Notes: generated by a model not told the origin, from the letters alone. Counted from the first letter of the stretch, positions 10,403 through 22,799 are shown. The stretch is 64,000 nt of DNA from Microvelia longipes (GCA_018340805.1 JACMZG010001908.1:12803059-12867058); one strand, 5' to 3'. Numbers and translations are program-made.

Positions 10403-12083
10403 AATGTGAAACGATTATATTTTTGGGCTCGTATTTCGTATATATTTATATATACCATATATAATCGATATATGTAGCCAAATCCTAAAAATTATATTTA
10501 TGCATTGTTGTTCAGTAAATCCCTTCTCCCAAAAAATTTATCCCCACTTCTTTTCCAATAAAATTTTAGAGAATTTTAAAATTCTCTAAAATTAACCTTA
10601 TTATTTAAGAATGTAGTTAGATGTTAGGATATGACTAATAACTGCTGAAGTTGAAAAATATTCACACCTCAGTCTCAAATGCATTATGCTTATATTTTTC
10701 TTTCTCCCTAGCTTTTCAACGGCTCTGGTGATGTCTGTTGGAAGTCGAAAGCCGACATTGTAAATATAGTTAACTGGATGTGGGAAAAATTTCGTTAATA
10801 ATTAACTCCACTGTTTAGAATACTTAAGAAAGTATTGAAAGAACTCGTTTAATTATGTTTATATATATATTTATTTATTTATTTATTCAACGGGGGCCCA
10901 AAAGAAATAATTGATCCCACTACCTTAAAAGGGTAATTAAAAATTCTCTTAAAAGAGTAAGAACATCATTTTGTCATCAAGAATACCTCCAAAATATTCG
11001 ATGGGTCCCCAAGATAGGTGTTCTGGGGGTATTCTTTACACTTGGCCAAGTGAGTGTAATGGTTTTTTCTTATTTCTGTAAGTGGCTTATAGTATAGTTG
11101 TAGAAGTTTGTTAAACGAAGGCTTATGAAGTGTGTACGAAAAACGAAATGTATGTGAATAGAAAAAGAGTAAGTTTAACCAGTGTAACATGTTTACTAAG
11201 AAGGATTGAAAGGGGGGGGGAGGAAAACTTTATCACATCTAATGAGGTAAAAGTGAGCTTTTCTCCCTCTCGGAGTTTAGTTACCGAGAGTTTAAGGAAA
11301 CGGGGAAAAGGGTAAAAAGAAACAACTTCACATCGCTAACGAAGCGCTTCAGGGGCTTTAGTCGTCGCCACCGTTCTCATTAACCCTCCAGCGCTTTCAT
11401 TTACTCAACACTAATACAACGCTTTCTTTCTTTTCCGTGTCCAAAAAAAATCTACCTTTTCCCCTTCTGAAATCCCGGCACGTACAAGACCTAAACAATT
11501 ATCTACCTCGTGGGATTGAACCGAAAAAATTGTAAATCCCGGATGTACTTTTTATTCTAATGGTGCACGGGACCAGAAAAAGAAACACCTCCCTACAAAT
11601 TTTTCAAGTCTCTAATTGGTAACAACCTAATAACACAAAAAAATACAAAAAAAAAAAATGGTTGCAGATTATTAAATTTGCTGAAAACTCTTTACCGAAC
11701 GTGTTTGCTTAGACTCCCATATAAGTTTGAGGAAATCCGTAATCAGGAAATCCAATGGATTTATTTTATTACATTTCATCCGGTCCCTTATTTCTTCAAC
11801 AGAAAATCGAATAAATTTTCTTCCAATGATTTTTTAAACCTTTTTTGTGGTAAAATTTTACAAACCTTTTCTCCAATAGGTATTCACAACCCAAAATTTA
11901 ATCAAATGTTTCTTTAAAAAATCGATTTTAAAAGGCAAAAGGTTTTTTATTTTATTAGCTTGTCAAATGATTGTATTGATTGTTTTCAGTTTAAATGTAA
12001 ATGCATGTTTAGTCCCTTATGGTATTCGAATACCCTCGAATAAAGGTACTCGACCATCAAGGTAAATACGTTCTACTTCAAGT
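10403..12083. other. Intergenic DNA without recognised genes
   Basis: Contains an ATTT run at about 10868-10888 and a small hairpin at about 10562-10593 (TTTTAGAGAATTTT against AAAATTCTCTAAAAT). Short open frames (10966-11190 minus, 11130-11315 plus, 11678-11917 plus) show no domain or splice context that would support them. Confidence 0.4.
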
Positions 12084-12297
12084 GGGACTTATAAATGGGT
12101 ATTCACTTATTATAGTAAATGCTTATCGCAGATGGGACGTATCCATTTTAGTATTCACTTATCAAACAGAATGCCTACCTCAAGTGGGACGTACCCATTT
12201 TGGCATTATTCTATCTTAGTGAATGCTTATGAATGGTGGGACTTATCTATTTTGGCATTCACTTATCAAAGTGAATACTACTAATCTCAGATGGGAC
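12084..12297 (+). repeat. Minisatellite, about 52-bp unit, four copies
   Basis: GGGAC(G/T)TA marks each unit start at 12084, 12134, 12186, 12238 and 12293. Units share a TATTCACTTAT-like core and a TGAATGC-like segment. Divergence between units suggests an old array. Confidence 0.8.
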
Positions 12298-12449
12298 TTA
12301 TTCTCAATGATCCAATGTGAAAACCTAGGACTTATTCCAATCTTAAAGTATTTGTATTAAATAACTGTTCTAAAAGGGGTTAAAAAGGAACAAAGGATCT
12401 ATTTCTATGTTGGCTGTGTATATCTATTTCTAGATTTTTGTGTCTTAGA

Positions 12450-12960
12450 CGTTTCTATGGGACACGATAACTTTCAAACGCTTTCTTGGATAGAAATGAA
12501 ACAGTACAAAAATTAACCTTGTTAATGTTCAAAAACCCATTAGTTTTTGAAATATGTGTGACGTCATGGGTCATGGATGGAGCGAGGGAGGGATGAGGGT
12601 GGATTTTTTTTAAAAGGGAGGGACTATGGGATACTTTCGAACCCTTTCTCGGGTCGAAATGAAACTTGGTACAAAAATCGACATCGTTAATGTCCCGAAC
12701 CCTATTGATTTTAAATATGTGTGACGTCATTAACCCTCAATGCTGAGCAAAAATTAAAAAAAAACACACAAAACTTCAAAAAGTTGTTTGATCGGGCTGA
12801 AATTTTATAAACATATACTTAGGGTTAAAACACGTATTAACATAAAAAATATTGTCAGCATTAGTTCTCGTTTTATCAGTTGACATATATCGAAAAGAAT
12901 AGCGTTTTTTACTAATCCATTTGAAAATTCGCTTATATTCTAGCATAGCAATACATCAAA
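12450..12960 (+). repeat. R1-related dispersed repeat (R7), with internal tandem duplication
   Basis: Two diverged copies of a roughly 150-bp block (about 12460-12560 and 12620-12735), each ending in ATATGTGTGACGTCAT. They are followed by a tail matching 29840-30090 (GTCAGCATTAGTTC-like, then GACATATAT and TTGAAAATTCGCTTATAT). The first parts resemble the GAAACTT...GTACAAAAAT and TGACGTCATTAACCC blocks of R1. A minus-strand open frame (12730-12455) reads this repeat. Confidence 0.55.
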
Positions 12961-15173
12961 CTAATAAAGGATAATAATCATGTGGCCGAAGGTCGAAGGA
13001 TTCTTGTTTATAAATCGTTAGGTTATACAGTCTGGCGGTGATGCCATTATAGAGGTAAACAGAGAATTTTAATGTCCTGCAATGACGTCATACCTTATTT
13101 ATAAAAAAGTAGGTTTTAACCGTCGGACTGCGTTTAATTTATTTGCATCTAATTAAATCATCTAATAACTATCATCCAAGCTGATAGAGTTTATACAGTG
13201 ACTCAATGGGTGGGTTTTTATAAATGAAATCAATATTTTATGACATGATATGTTATAGTCTGGAATGAAAGTGATTGCAGGAATAAATTTAATAAATTTT
13301 CAATGTTGACCGCCTATAACGATTTCTGCAATGACGTCACACGTCATTCTTATAAAAAGTCTGATCATAATCACCTTATGAATTTTTAACATCTTGTATA
13401 TCATCTTGGTTTTTATACATGCAATATGCGAAATTACAAAAAGTTAACTGAATTAAAAAAATAATACGTTATATTATTCCAATCTATGTAAAAACTATAT
13501 TTAAATTTATGGATCAACTTTTGGATCTTCAACCTAAATAATTTCTAAAATTCTTTTTAAAAATACATATTTAAAACAAGCACATGAATATAAATTCTTC
13601 GTTTTTTTCAATTTAACCGAACAAAGTTTAAAAGAAAAAAAGCTGCTTGATAGAAAATCATGAATTTGGCTAAGTTTAAAATGGAAAGTAGGAGATAGTT
13701 TAGGATATGGGGAAGTTGAGAAAAACGCCCTCTATGTAAAGTGGAGATGTATGTTAGGGGAAAACTTATACATTAACTACACAACATGTTATATGCTAGG
13801 GCCAAGTTTTTCTAGACCAACACTTTTTTAGGTTAAAATCGTTTTGAAAAGTTTCTCAATGCGATATTATTTATTTAAAAAAAGATATATTATAACATAT
13901 TCCTTTTAAATTATTTATTTTTAAGCATGATCAAGAAGTTTATAGGAACATATTATATATTAACATATTTTTAAGCATTTATAAATATAAGAAACATGAG
14001 GACACAACACTTCAAGTATAAGTTTAGAATAATATTAGTATAGAAGGAGCACATGACCGTATACACAATAGAATTCCTCTGATAACACGAAAGTCAGTTT
14101 AGTGGTGGTATTAAGTTGGAGTACCACCCTGACAACAATAAATTATTTTATAAATGTGTCATAACTATCTATTAATTAAGGTAATATATAAACCAAGTAG
14201 GGAAACTCCTATATTAACCAGTGTAAAAAAATTCAGACAAAATGTGAACTACATGCCTAGTCTGACAGAATTTGTTTCCCTACTATGTTTATGTATTACT
14301 TTACTATTAATAAAGAAAGTTCATAAAAACAAACATAATAACATAAAAATACAGCTAAGTGCAAAGTATTTAATAAAATCGGTCTTAGATTGCTATCTAG
14401 CAAGTTGGTTGCTAGCAGGTTGGTAAAGAACGTTAATCTACATTTAGTTGACGAGGACTATTTAATATTTTTTTTATTAAAAACGCTAAAATATAATTAA
14501 AATAAAATGAAACAATATTAACATTAGTAATTAATGACTGTTAATTACATTAATATAAGTTAATAATCCTGCAACCGGAAGTATTGCCAACTTTGTTATA
14601 TGAAAATTGTATATTATTACGGTGGCAGCATTACTTAAAACCACCAGTTAGCCGGCTTTGTTGTTGTCAGTTATGTTCCTTCTATAGATATTAATATTAT
14701 GCTAAGAGCATAAGTTTAATCTGAGTGTGGTGCAGTTTGTTGCCTTTATTTATTCATAGTTTTACAGATATTTCAATTAGGATAAAAATAAAGTAAATAA
14801 GCTTGACATTGAAAGTTTAATAATTTATATTACTATGGAAAACTGACTATAATAAGAAACTAATTTCACTACTATTAAAGCGATTTTTTTCAATTAAAAA
14901 AAATTAAATAGCTTGCACGGCGGACCCGAAGTTTGGAAGTGAAACAAAAATTCAATAGTATGGCAACGACTTAAAGAAGACCAGGGTTTTTAGGTTAGCA
15001 GGCTACTTCGGTCGCCGTGGTTCCGAGGGAGTTATTTTTATACTGACTGTTTGAGACAGCAGGCTGAAAAGAGAGAAATAAGATATAGGGCATCCCCTTC
15101 CATGCTACCCCCCCCCTCTATAGCACTACTTAATCCACTAGATATCGTAAAAGTCATCAACATAGACGAATGT
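12961..15173. other. Intergenic DNA without recognised genes
   Basis: Two TGCAATGACGTCA blocks (about 13080 and 13330), each followed by a similar TTATAAAAA stretch, look like another diverged repeat. The 90-codon frame at 14154-14426 has no recognisable domain. No RNA gene seen. Confidence 0.4.
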
Positions 15174-15183
15174 ATATATATAT

Positions 15184-15255
<72 letters not shown>

Positions 15256-15351
15256 AGAAGACTAACAAGGTGCTAAGTTTCAACTTATTATTTTCATTTT
15301 TCCTCATATATACCAAACGTATATACGAAAAATATTGTTTGCAAAAAAACA

Positions 15352-15437
<86 letters not shown>

Positions 15438-15542
15438 AAGACTAACAAGGTGCTAAGTTTCAACTTATTATGTTTCATTTTTCCTCATATATACCAAACG
15501 TATATACGAAAAATATTGTTTGCAAAAAAACAATATTTTATA

Positions 15543-15614
<72 letters not shown>

Positions 15615-15616
15615 TT
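15174..15616 (+). repeat. Tandem (TA)n plus duplicated 107-bp unit
   Basis: A unit of about 107 bp beginning AAGAAGACTAACAAGGTGCT and ending ACAATATTTTATATAT occurs at about 15254-15360 and again at about 15434-15541, each followed by a long TA run. A diverged third copy lies at 53403-53510, again directly after a TA run. Long open frames here (185 aa plus, 84 aa minus) are translations of TA repeats. Confidence 0.85.
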
Positions 15617-16353
15617 TATATACATTTTCTGACATACTTTTGGTAGAAGCTAAACAGAATCTATCTGCTCACTTTATGGGAAATATTGGTTTTATTGAAA
15701 TTGAATAAAGTAGAAGTAATGTCTAATATAGTTATATTTTGAACTGTGCTAAACAAATAAATTATTGTGACAAACATTTAGTGTTAATACTGAGCATCGT
15801 CAAACATGAGATTGAGATTTTACGTTAAATATTAAAATAGTTTTAAACCAAAACAATATTTGGTGGAATTATAAAGATAAATAGTTCATTGAGATAGCAA
15901 ATTTATATCATAAAAGAGCGGTATAAAGCGACCCGAATGTTATAATAGTAATACAAACGGCTATAATTAATTAACAGTGTGGAAAAATAATTCGAGAGAA
16001 TCAAATGAAGTTAGTTCTGGATGTTAAATCAGGACAACCATTTTATATCGCACCAACCTCATTCGTTTCTCAACAATATACATTCTTAGATTATAAATGT
16101 ATCTTGATATCTATATATGTATGTGTAATTTAAATACATAAATAGTTTTTAATGCTGTCAACATATTATAATAGTTTTATTACTGTGGTTGGTCTAGTTA
16201 ACATATGTATGAACTGATAGTTATAATCTACATCTTCTGAGCATCACCTTCTTGTAAGAGCTACACTTATTTTTTAACATTAGTGACAGTGCTATCTCTA
16301 TGTACTATTATTGATACTTTGTCTATTAAAAACCACATTTGTCACTGAGCCAA
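15617..16353. other. Intergenic DNA, possible 3' UTR of the minus-strand exon
   Basis: No coding feature. If the cysteine-rich exon at 16354-16515 is real, its 3' UTR runs leftward here; a minus-strand AATAAA is present near 16170 (TTTATT on the plus strand). Confidence 0.3.
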
Positions 16354-16515
16354 TCAATGCGGTGTAACAGTCGGTGTTGATCTGATGAGTCTGCCATTAT
16401 TAATGTTCATTAGATCCTGAATGCTGTCGGGGTTGAGAGCGCATAGATGTCTGTTAGCTACAGGTAGGCAGGTTATGTACGGAGCGTAGCAGCAGGGTAC
16501 GTCCCCAGGAACGCA
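16354..16515 (-). CDS. Terminal exon of a cysteine-rich, possibly secreted peptide
   Basis: Function unknown. On the minus strand a good acceptor (TTGTTGTTGCAG, ending at 16516) is followed by a frame open for 53 codons to a TGA at 16354-16356. The peptide opens with a cysteine, then has a CC pair, and the spacing is C-x6-CC-x6-C-x8-C, with a PCC motif and prolines between the cysteines, then a cysteine-free tail. Adjacent-cysteine spacing of this kind is typical of small disulphide-rich (knottin-like) secreted peptides. Base composition here is clearly less AT-rich than the surroundings, as expected for coding DNA. I found no convincing upstream exon with a signal peptide, so the protein is incomplete. 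It could be a chance frame or a dead exon. Confidence 0.45.
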   Translation of the reverse strand, partial: CVPGDVPCCYAPYITCLPVANRHLCALNPDSIQDLMNINNGRLIRSTPTVTPH

Positions 16516-16812
16516 CTGCAACAACAATTTATGACATTATATTTAAATTATACAAAAAGTCAGGCTGACTTCGCCAAACGAAACGTCTGTTGATGTAACT
16601 AAACAGAACATTTTAATAGGACTGAAATCTTCATTATATTTCCTAGAATTCTATTCACAGTCTAATAATCTATCATTTGATACAATCGATTTTTGCAAAT
16701 CATGAATAGTTGACACAATATAATTAAGCGAGAGACACCTAGAAAATGTATCAAGCAAAATGCAATGCTACATCTGGGATCTGTACCATCATTCGACATT
16801 CGTCATTGATTG

Positions 16813-17240
16813 CTCGACATAATGTCATATCCCACTCTATTTCGTTACGTCTAACTCATCAGGGCACCGGCAGAGCCTGAACTCACTCTGACCTTCAATA
16901 AATTGAAGGAAATTGCATTTTGTTGACCTTCAATTATAATTCTTAAGAATGAAGTATATAATTTAATTTTAATTATAATTCTTTTGGAATTATAATTGAA
17001 GGTCAGAGTGTGTTCAGGCTCTGTCGAAGCCCTGATGGGTTAGACTGTTAGACTCATCGAAACAGAGTCAGGCCCGTCAAAATTCGTAAGAGAGGCGAAA
17101 CCAATCCCTGAGGGCGGCAAAATTCACACCTCAACAAGGGAATTTCACTGAAATCTTTTTCGTCAGAGTAGACTACTTTTTTTAAGTCCCTACATGGCTA
17201 CGGGCCTGAACAGAGTAGGAAATGACATTATGTTGACCCA
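16813..17240. mobile_element. Long imperfect inverted repeat, MITE-like
   Basis: The core element 16849-17045 has terminal inverted repeats of about 50 bp: GTCTAACTCATCAGGGC on the left and GCCCTGATGGGTTAGAC on the right. Outside these a second pair (about 16813-16838 against 17213-17238; ATAATGTCAT against ATGACATTAT) extends the symmetry. No coding capacity. Nested insertion or a larger ancestral palindrome would both explain it. Confidence 0.65.
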
Positions 17241-17382
17241 TCCTGTTGACTCCCCCATGTACGCTCAGCTTGAACTCTGATTAGTTTTCATAGGCCGGTT
17301 ATCTAAAAAAAGTTATCCTGAACTCGAATTTATGTAACGGGTTCATAATTTAATTAAAAAAATCAGATATGAAGAAAGTTGG

Positions 17383-17752
17383 AACTTACTTCGGACTCGC
17401 TCGTCCTCAGAATATACAATTTAATCTACAGAATACGCTCTATGCTGCTTAACTTTTAAGATCCAATAAGACCATAATACTTGTATTAAAACAAAACTTG
17501 GTGTAATTATTTATTAGGTAAAGATATGCACTTGTACCAAATTTACATTTAATTGGATGTATTAAATTTTTTTTTAAACTTACACTAATTATGTTAGTCT
17601 TATACGTGGCTACATGCGTGCCGAATTTTAATCTGATTGAATTATTTTTTCTCGTTTTATGATTTTTCGAAATTTTTGTCAAATTATGACTGCGGGTTAA
17701 TGACGTCATAAAAAAAGTTATTTTTCGAATAGCACAACTACACAATTATTTC
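17383..17752 (-). repeat. Dispersed repeat R1, minus-strand copy
   Basis: Carries the GAGCGAGTCCGAAG block, only the beginning of the 5S-like segment (TTAAGCAGCAT at about 17443), the GCATGTAGCCACGTATA-like segment, and the TGACGTCATTAACCCGCA block, in R1 order on the minus strand. The minus-strand frame 17745-17449 simply reads it. Confidence 0.65.
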
Positions 17753-18231
17753 CCGAATAACACAACTCGGCCGCGGCGCGGCCTCTTGTTTTGTTTACGC
17801 TACATAACATTTTGTATTTAATGCTTTAGAAAAGCAAATAATGCTTTACGAGAAGATTAAGTCCAAAATGTTTTATAGTGAAAATCGAAACATAATACAA
17901 TTGAGTAGGAGGTCCAAAAACACCCGAATATGATTGTTATTTTTCAATTTTTATCTTTTCCATAATTTATTTAAATATTGATGTTTCTCTTATCAACCTT
18001 CAAAATTGGTCTCAGATCACGTCCAACCAATTATCTATTTCTGTTCATTTTACTGTCAGGGACTTATAGATTTTTTCAATCATTTTCTTACTTATTCGCA
18101 TCATGTCCTAGAAACGACCGTAACTTTGTTGTACGACTTATATTTAGTTGTAAAAATTATATTTTTTCAGGTTTTCTCACAAAACCATTAACATTTTTTG
18201 ATTTTTTCTTGACAGATTATTTGTGATCACT
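17753..18231. other. Upstream region of the first GMC gene
   Basis: Contains a GC palindrome at about 17769-17785 (GGCCGCGGCGCGGCC). Just before the first coding exon, TTTTTTCTTGACAG ends at 18214 and could be a splice acceptor for a 5' UTR intron. No TATA box or promoter can be assigned. Confidence 0.35.
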
Positions 18232-21200
18232 ATGTTGATGTTAAGTTTAAGTTTGTTTAGCAGTATATTCACAGCATTGGTTTCTTATTATTTTCCGTCT
18301 CTATTAGAAAATCCACGTCAAACTCCTGAGAGTGAAGTATTACCGAGATACGATTTTATTATAGTTGGAGCTGGTTCAGCCGGTAAGTTATTCAAAACTT
18401 TTCTTGTTTTAGTGCTTTACTTGTTGTAACTAGAATACCTTTTTTAATCTAACAAACATTTTTTGTTCGAAACATTTTTTAATCTAGAAAAATATACTGA
18501 ACCAATACTTGCATTACACTTAAAAAAACGGCGCTGGGGGAGCTTCCCATCTATATGGATGTTAACTAGTAAAACTTACCTCCTCAACTTAATAACCTTA
18601 AGTGTGTACGCGGTACGGGATTAAATATCGATTGGATAAATATTGCTATTTTTTATTTGATTAACCGTTAGGAAATTAAAAAAAGTTATTTTAAGAAATA
18701 ACAGGACGCTCCTGTATTTTTTGGCATGGTGTATATAAGAGGCTTATTATGTCTAATGTAAAGGAAAGAAAGGGGATGTACATATATTTATAGTAACGCA
18801 CGGTGGTATGCTAAATATTATGTTGGAAGTTTGATGGCACGTCGTGACAAACTGTTTGAGAACCCTTGGTATAGAGAATATGACAGGAAATATGAAACGA
18901 AGACTCCTAAGAGCATGGCCATGTATTTTAAGTAGTTAGTGCTTTTTTATCAGATTTAAAAAAATATTATAAAACAACTTTGTCTCCTAGGATCTACGTT
19001 AGCTAGGAGACTAGCAGAAGAACGGTGCTGGAAGATCTTGCTTATAGAGGCTGGGGGAAATGAGACTGCTGAATCTAAGACACCATTGTTCAGTCTACTC
19101 CAAGCAAATAATCAGCTAGATTGGAACTATACCACTGCCAAACAGGAAAGAGTTTGCCTTGGTGAGTAACAAATATTTAACAGTTTATACAGAGCGTGTC
19201 ATGACTGGCCTGTTTGTAATCGCCTTATGATATATTTTATTCGAATGAAATAAAAAATCTTAATATTTTCTTAGGAAATTTGCTTAAAACACTGCCTTCT
19301 TGATAGAGATTGACAAAATAAATAAAGAGTTATACAAATTGATAGATTGGAAGTAATAGGACACTATGTTCATTTGGCGCTTCATGAGAATCCCTTATAT
19401 TTAAGCCATAAATAATAGGACTTTTGAACTAGAATAATTCTGCTGGACATTAAAAAAATACGATTTGTTTTAGCAACTGGCGGGGTCTGCCCATACACTA
19501 GAGGCTATGGAATGGGAGGCTCTAGCAGTGTAAATTCTATGCTGTATGTCCGAGGAAATAGGAGAGATTATGATAGCTGGAAGTATGACCATGGATGTGA
19601 AGGCTGGGGCTATGCCGATGTCTTGCCTTATTTTATCAAGTACGTACTATAGGGTTATAAGTTATTGGCAAAACGGCCTCATTTTTTCCTTGCTTTGTTT
19701 TCCTACACTATTAATTTTTCCTAATTTAAGAATACTATTTTATTTTATTATATTACTATTCTATTTTGTACTATTACTAATATTATTTTTTTTAAATTAA
19801 AAAAAAAATTACGTTAAGAACGGTAAATATTAACAATATGGGGTATTTAAAAATGCCCTGTTTTTGGACAATATCATTTTTATTGCATAACATTATAGCA
19901 ATCTATAATGGGACCATTTGACCTAAAAGAGTTAATGGATTCTTAACAGCTTGAATTGGTGGATCATCTCCCTCTCAATCTATGTAATTTTTCTTCTCTC
20001 CTCATCTTAACTCTCCATTTCTCTATATTGACTTTGGACAGACTAAAGAACGGTTATAAACTGACAACTTGTCTACTTTTCTCATCTATCATTTCGACCT
20101 TGACATGACTGTTTTGACTGAATCTGTAACAATTATACAACGCTAGTATGTCAATTTAGATAAAATGATTTCAAGTAGCTATTATTTTATCTCTATAAAT
20201 CCAATTAATAATGTAATTATAACTGTAAATGTTCTACACCTAGCTAAATATTTGTAGAATACTACTGATTCTGAAAATACATAAGCTAATACGGTGAGTG
20301 CACAGCATTGTGATAAAACTAATTTTTTCGACTCCAAGCTACATGACACGCTCCTTACCAATCATACTAGGTTGTATTTCTATGTCCTTATTCATATCTA
20401 GTTTATTTGTTCTTCGCACTTCTTGGCATGACCTTGCTTGGCTTGCTTCTTCCTTTTACATAAAATAAATGTGCTGTTTTAGGTCTGAAAATTTTAGAAG
20501 ACAAAAGTTCGATGGTCCCATTGATTGCAACTATCGAGGATTCAAAGGTTTACTCCCTGTGCAGTATAACAAGTATGAAACTAATATTACAAAATGCTTA
20601 ATCCAAGCTGGTTTGGAAACTGGATTAAAAGAGAGAGATTACAATGGAAGGATACAAACTGGTATCAGCAAATCTCAAGTGACTATTAATGACGCTGTGA
20701 GGAGCAGTGCATCATCAGCATATCTTAAGGAGAAATGTAATAGAAGAAATCTACATATTTTGCAAAATGCAAAAGTTATAAAAGTTACTATTAATCCGAA
20801 AACGAAGCATGCAACAGGTATTATTTACAGAAAAAATGGAAAACTGAAATTTGTTTCAGCTTCCAGAGAAGTTATTCTCAGTGCCGGTACAATTAATTCT
20901 CCTCAACTCCTCATGCTTTCTGGAATAGGACCAAAAGATCAACTCGACAAATTAGGAATACCAGTACATTCCGATTTACCTGTAGGAAAGAATTTTAGAG
21001 ATCACTGCGTCATTCCTCTTGCTATTCAACTAGAGAATTATAAAAACATTAACCCTGTAACTTCATTAAGTGTGGAAGATACATTGGAATATGTTAAAAA
21101 TCAAAACGGTATCTATTCAAATAATGCTATACCAGCAATGATATTCGTTAATATATCGGGTAGTTCTCTTCTCGATGATCCGCCAAATGCTCAGTATATA

Positions 21201-21803
21201 ATAGTCGAAGGTGCTCCTCCGTTCGCATTTTCTAACTATATTTTAATCACATTTAATACACTCCAACCTAAATCTGTCGGAACAGTTGAACTACGTAGTG
21301 CAAATCCTGATGACCCTCCTGTGATTGATCCTAGATATTTAACCCACGAAGAAGACCAAAAAAGCATAATACCTGGGTTAAAATTCATTTTTAATTATAT
21401 GAAATCGAAAGCTCTGGAGAAGTACTCTCCAAAACCGTTTGTAGTTCCCGGATTACCCTGTTTTGATCAAGTTGAAGACGAAGCTAAATTTTTTACATGT
21501 ATTGCTTCTGTATTTTCTTTTCCTGGATATCACGGGGTGGGTACGTGCAAGATGGGACCAGCAGAATCTGAATCTACAGTCGTAGATCCACGTTTAAGAG
21601 TAAAAGGAATAAAGAAGCTGAGAGTAGTAGATGCGTCCATCATGCCTATGGTGCCTAGTGGGAACACTAACGCACCCAGTATAATGATAGCTGAAAAGGC
21701 AGCTGATATCATCAAGGAGGATTATGCATCTATCAATAATTGCAACCGTCGTCAAAAGAAAAATAAAAGCAGGAAAACTGCAACCCTGTCAATAATTGTG
21801 TAA
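18232..21803 (+). CDS. GMC oxidoreductase, glucose-dehydrogenase-like, copy 1
   Basis: FAD-dependent oxidoreductase of the glucose-methanol-choline family. Exons 18232-18382, 18991-19161, 19474-19639 and 20483-21803 join in frame to 602 codons, the usual family length, with GT-AG introns of 608, 312 and 843 bp. The ATG at 18232 was chosen because the frame from 18223 opens with GTG. A hydrophobic N-terminus (residues 1-25) suggests a signal peptide or anchor. The FAD dinucleotide fold follows ([11 protein letters not shown], GxGxxG at 46-51), then the first GMC signature in exon 3 ([20 protein letters not shown]) and the second in exon 4 ([16 protein letters not shown]). The C-terminal catalytic region has HGVGTCKMG and [16 protein letters not shown], retaining the active His and Asn. 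Proline in the usual HPxGT is glycine here. Substrate cannot be inferred; insect relatives act on sugars or hormones. Confidence 0.92.
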
Positions 21804-21859
21804 TAAGTTTTAATACTTGTGTTTTATTTTGACTTAGCTTGTAGAAGAGATACATTAGA

Positions 21860-21865
21860 AATAAA
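21860..21865 (+). terminator. Polyadenylation signal of GMC copy 1
   Basis: AATAAA 57 bp downstream of the stop codon of the first GMC gene. Confidence 0.6.
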
Positions 21866-22799
21866 TTGGTTGGCCAAAAATTCATTGTATTTTTGCAGGT
21901 GTATTAAAGAACCTGGGGTTCGCATCCCAGGCTACGTTCTTAGTTTATATAAGATTATTGTTCAAATAAATCATCACAAATTTTAGATTACACTTTATGG
22001 TAACAACTGCTTCTGTCACTTGAGGTTGTTCCTACATGGGTTTTACCTGATGGGTCGCGAGGTTCTAAACGGACATTATTATTATTATTGTGTTTGCTAG
22101 TAAATCCGTAACCGGAATTTCACCTGAATAGTGAAATATCTGTTCCAGTTGTTGTAAAGGTTTCTGGAGAAGTTTTTTCCAAGTTGTCTGTCTTATGTAT
22201 CTGTGAGTGTGCTATCGTTGTAGTTCCCTGTAAGTTTATGCTGTACGTTAAGGGTACAGAAGCTAATACTTTAGGATGTTGTGAGCACTTTGGTCGTATA
22301 ATACTTTATAAGTATCGAAATGGCACAATCTAAGGTGATCAGAACGATCGCGAAACAATGGACAACAAGCAGGATTGGTTTTTATGATTTCAATAACTTA
22401 AGTCCCGTAAGGCCAAAGAAACTGTGTCAGTAGTATGAAGTTATGTAAACAATTTGGAGTTGGGCCATATAAGTTGGGCCATTGCCTTTCCCAGCTTAGT
22501 ACGCCATATAAGTTAGATTCTATAGTAGGCCATCATATATCCAGTCCATGTTTTCTCAATTAAAAGTTCTATCCGACTCCTGCGTTTTTATTTGGATAAT
22601 GGGCTCGCATGAACATGTTAATCACCTTGATCTAACGAATCAAGTCTTACCATGCAACTATCTTTTTTATTCTCACAACCCGAGTAGGCCAAACAAAATA
22701 TAAATAAACTTCAGCGATCTTTGGTGATGTCTTCAACTATATCTTAATCTTGTAAAAATATGTTGTCCGTATTATCGAAGGTATGAGGATAAATACTAT
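21866..22799. other. Intergenic DNA with R1 fragments
   Basis: Includes a hairpin at about 21907-21941 (AAGAAC...GTTCTT around CCTGGGGTTCGCATCCCAGG) and R1-like pieces at about 22088-22130 (AACCGGAATTTCACCTGAA) and 22185-22260 (TG-rich then TTTATGCTGTA). No gene. Confidence 0.4.

Noticed and set aside
15051..15608. 185-aa open frame
   Set aside because: It is mostly alternating Tyr and Ile from TA microsatellites; the same holds for frames at 10164-10458, 33942-34313, 39654-39917, 43940-44152 and 52365-52596.
18552..18578. Possible minus-strand exon donor (GTAAGT) upstream of the cysteine-rich exon
   Set aside because: All three frames before the donor hit stops within a few codons, so no first exon could be proposed there.
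21530..21715. Minus-strand frames over the GMC C-terminus (also 36220-36402)
   Set aside because: They are antisense shadows of the conserved GMC exon 4, seen at the same place in both paralogues.
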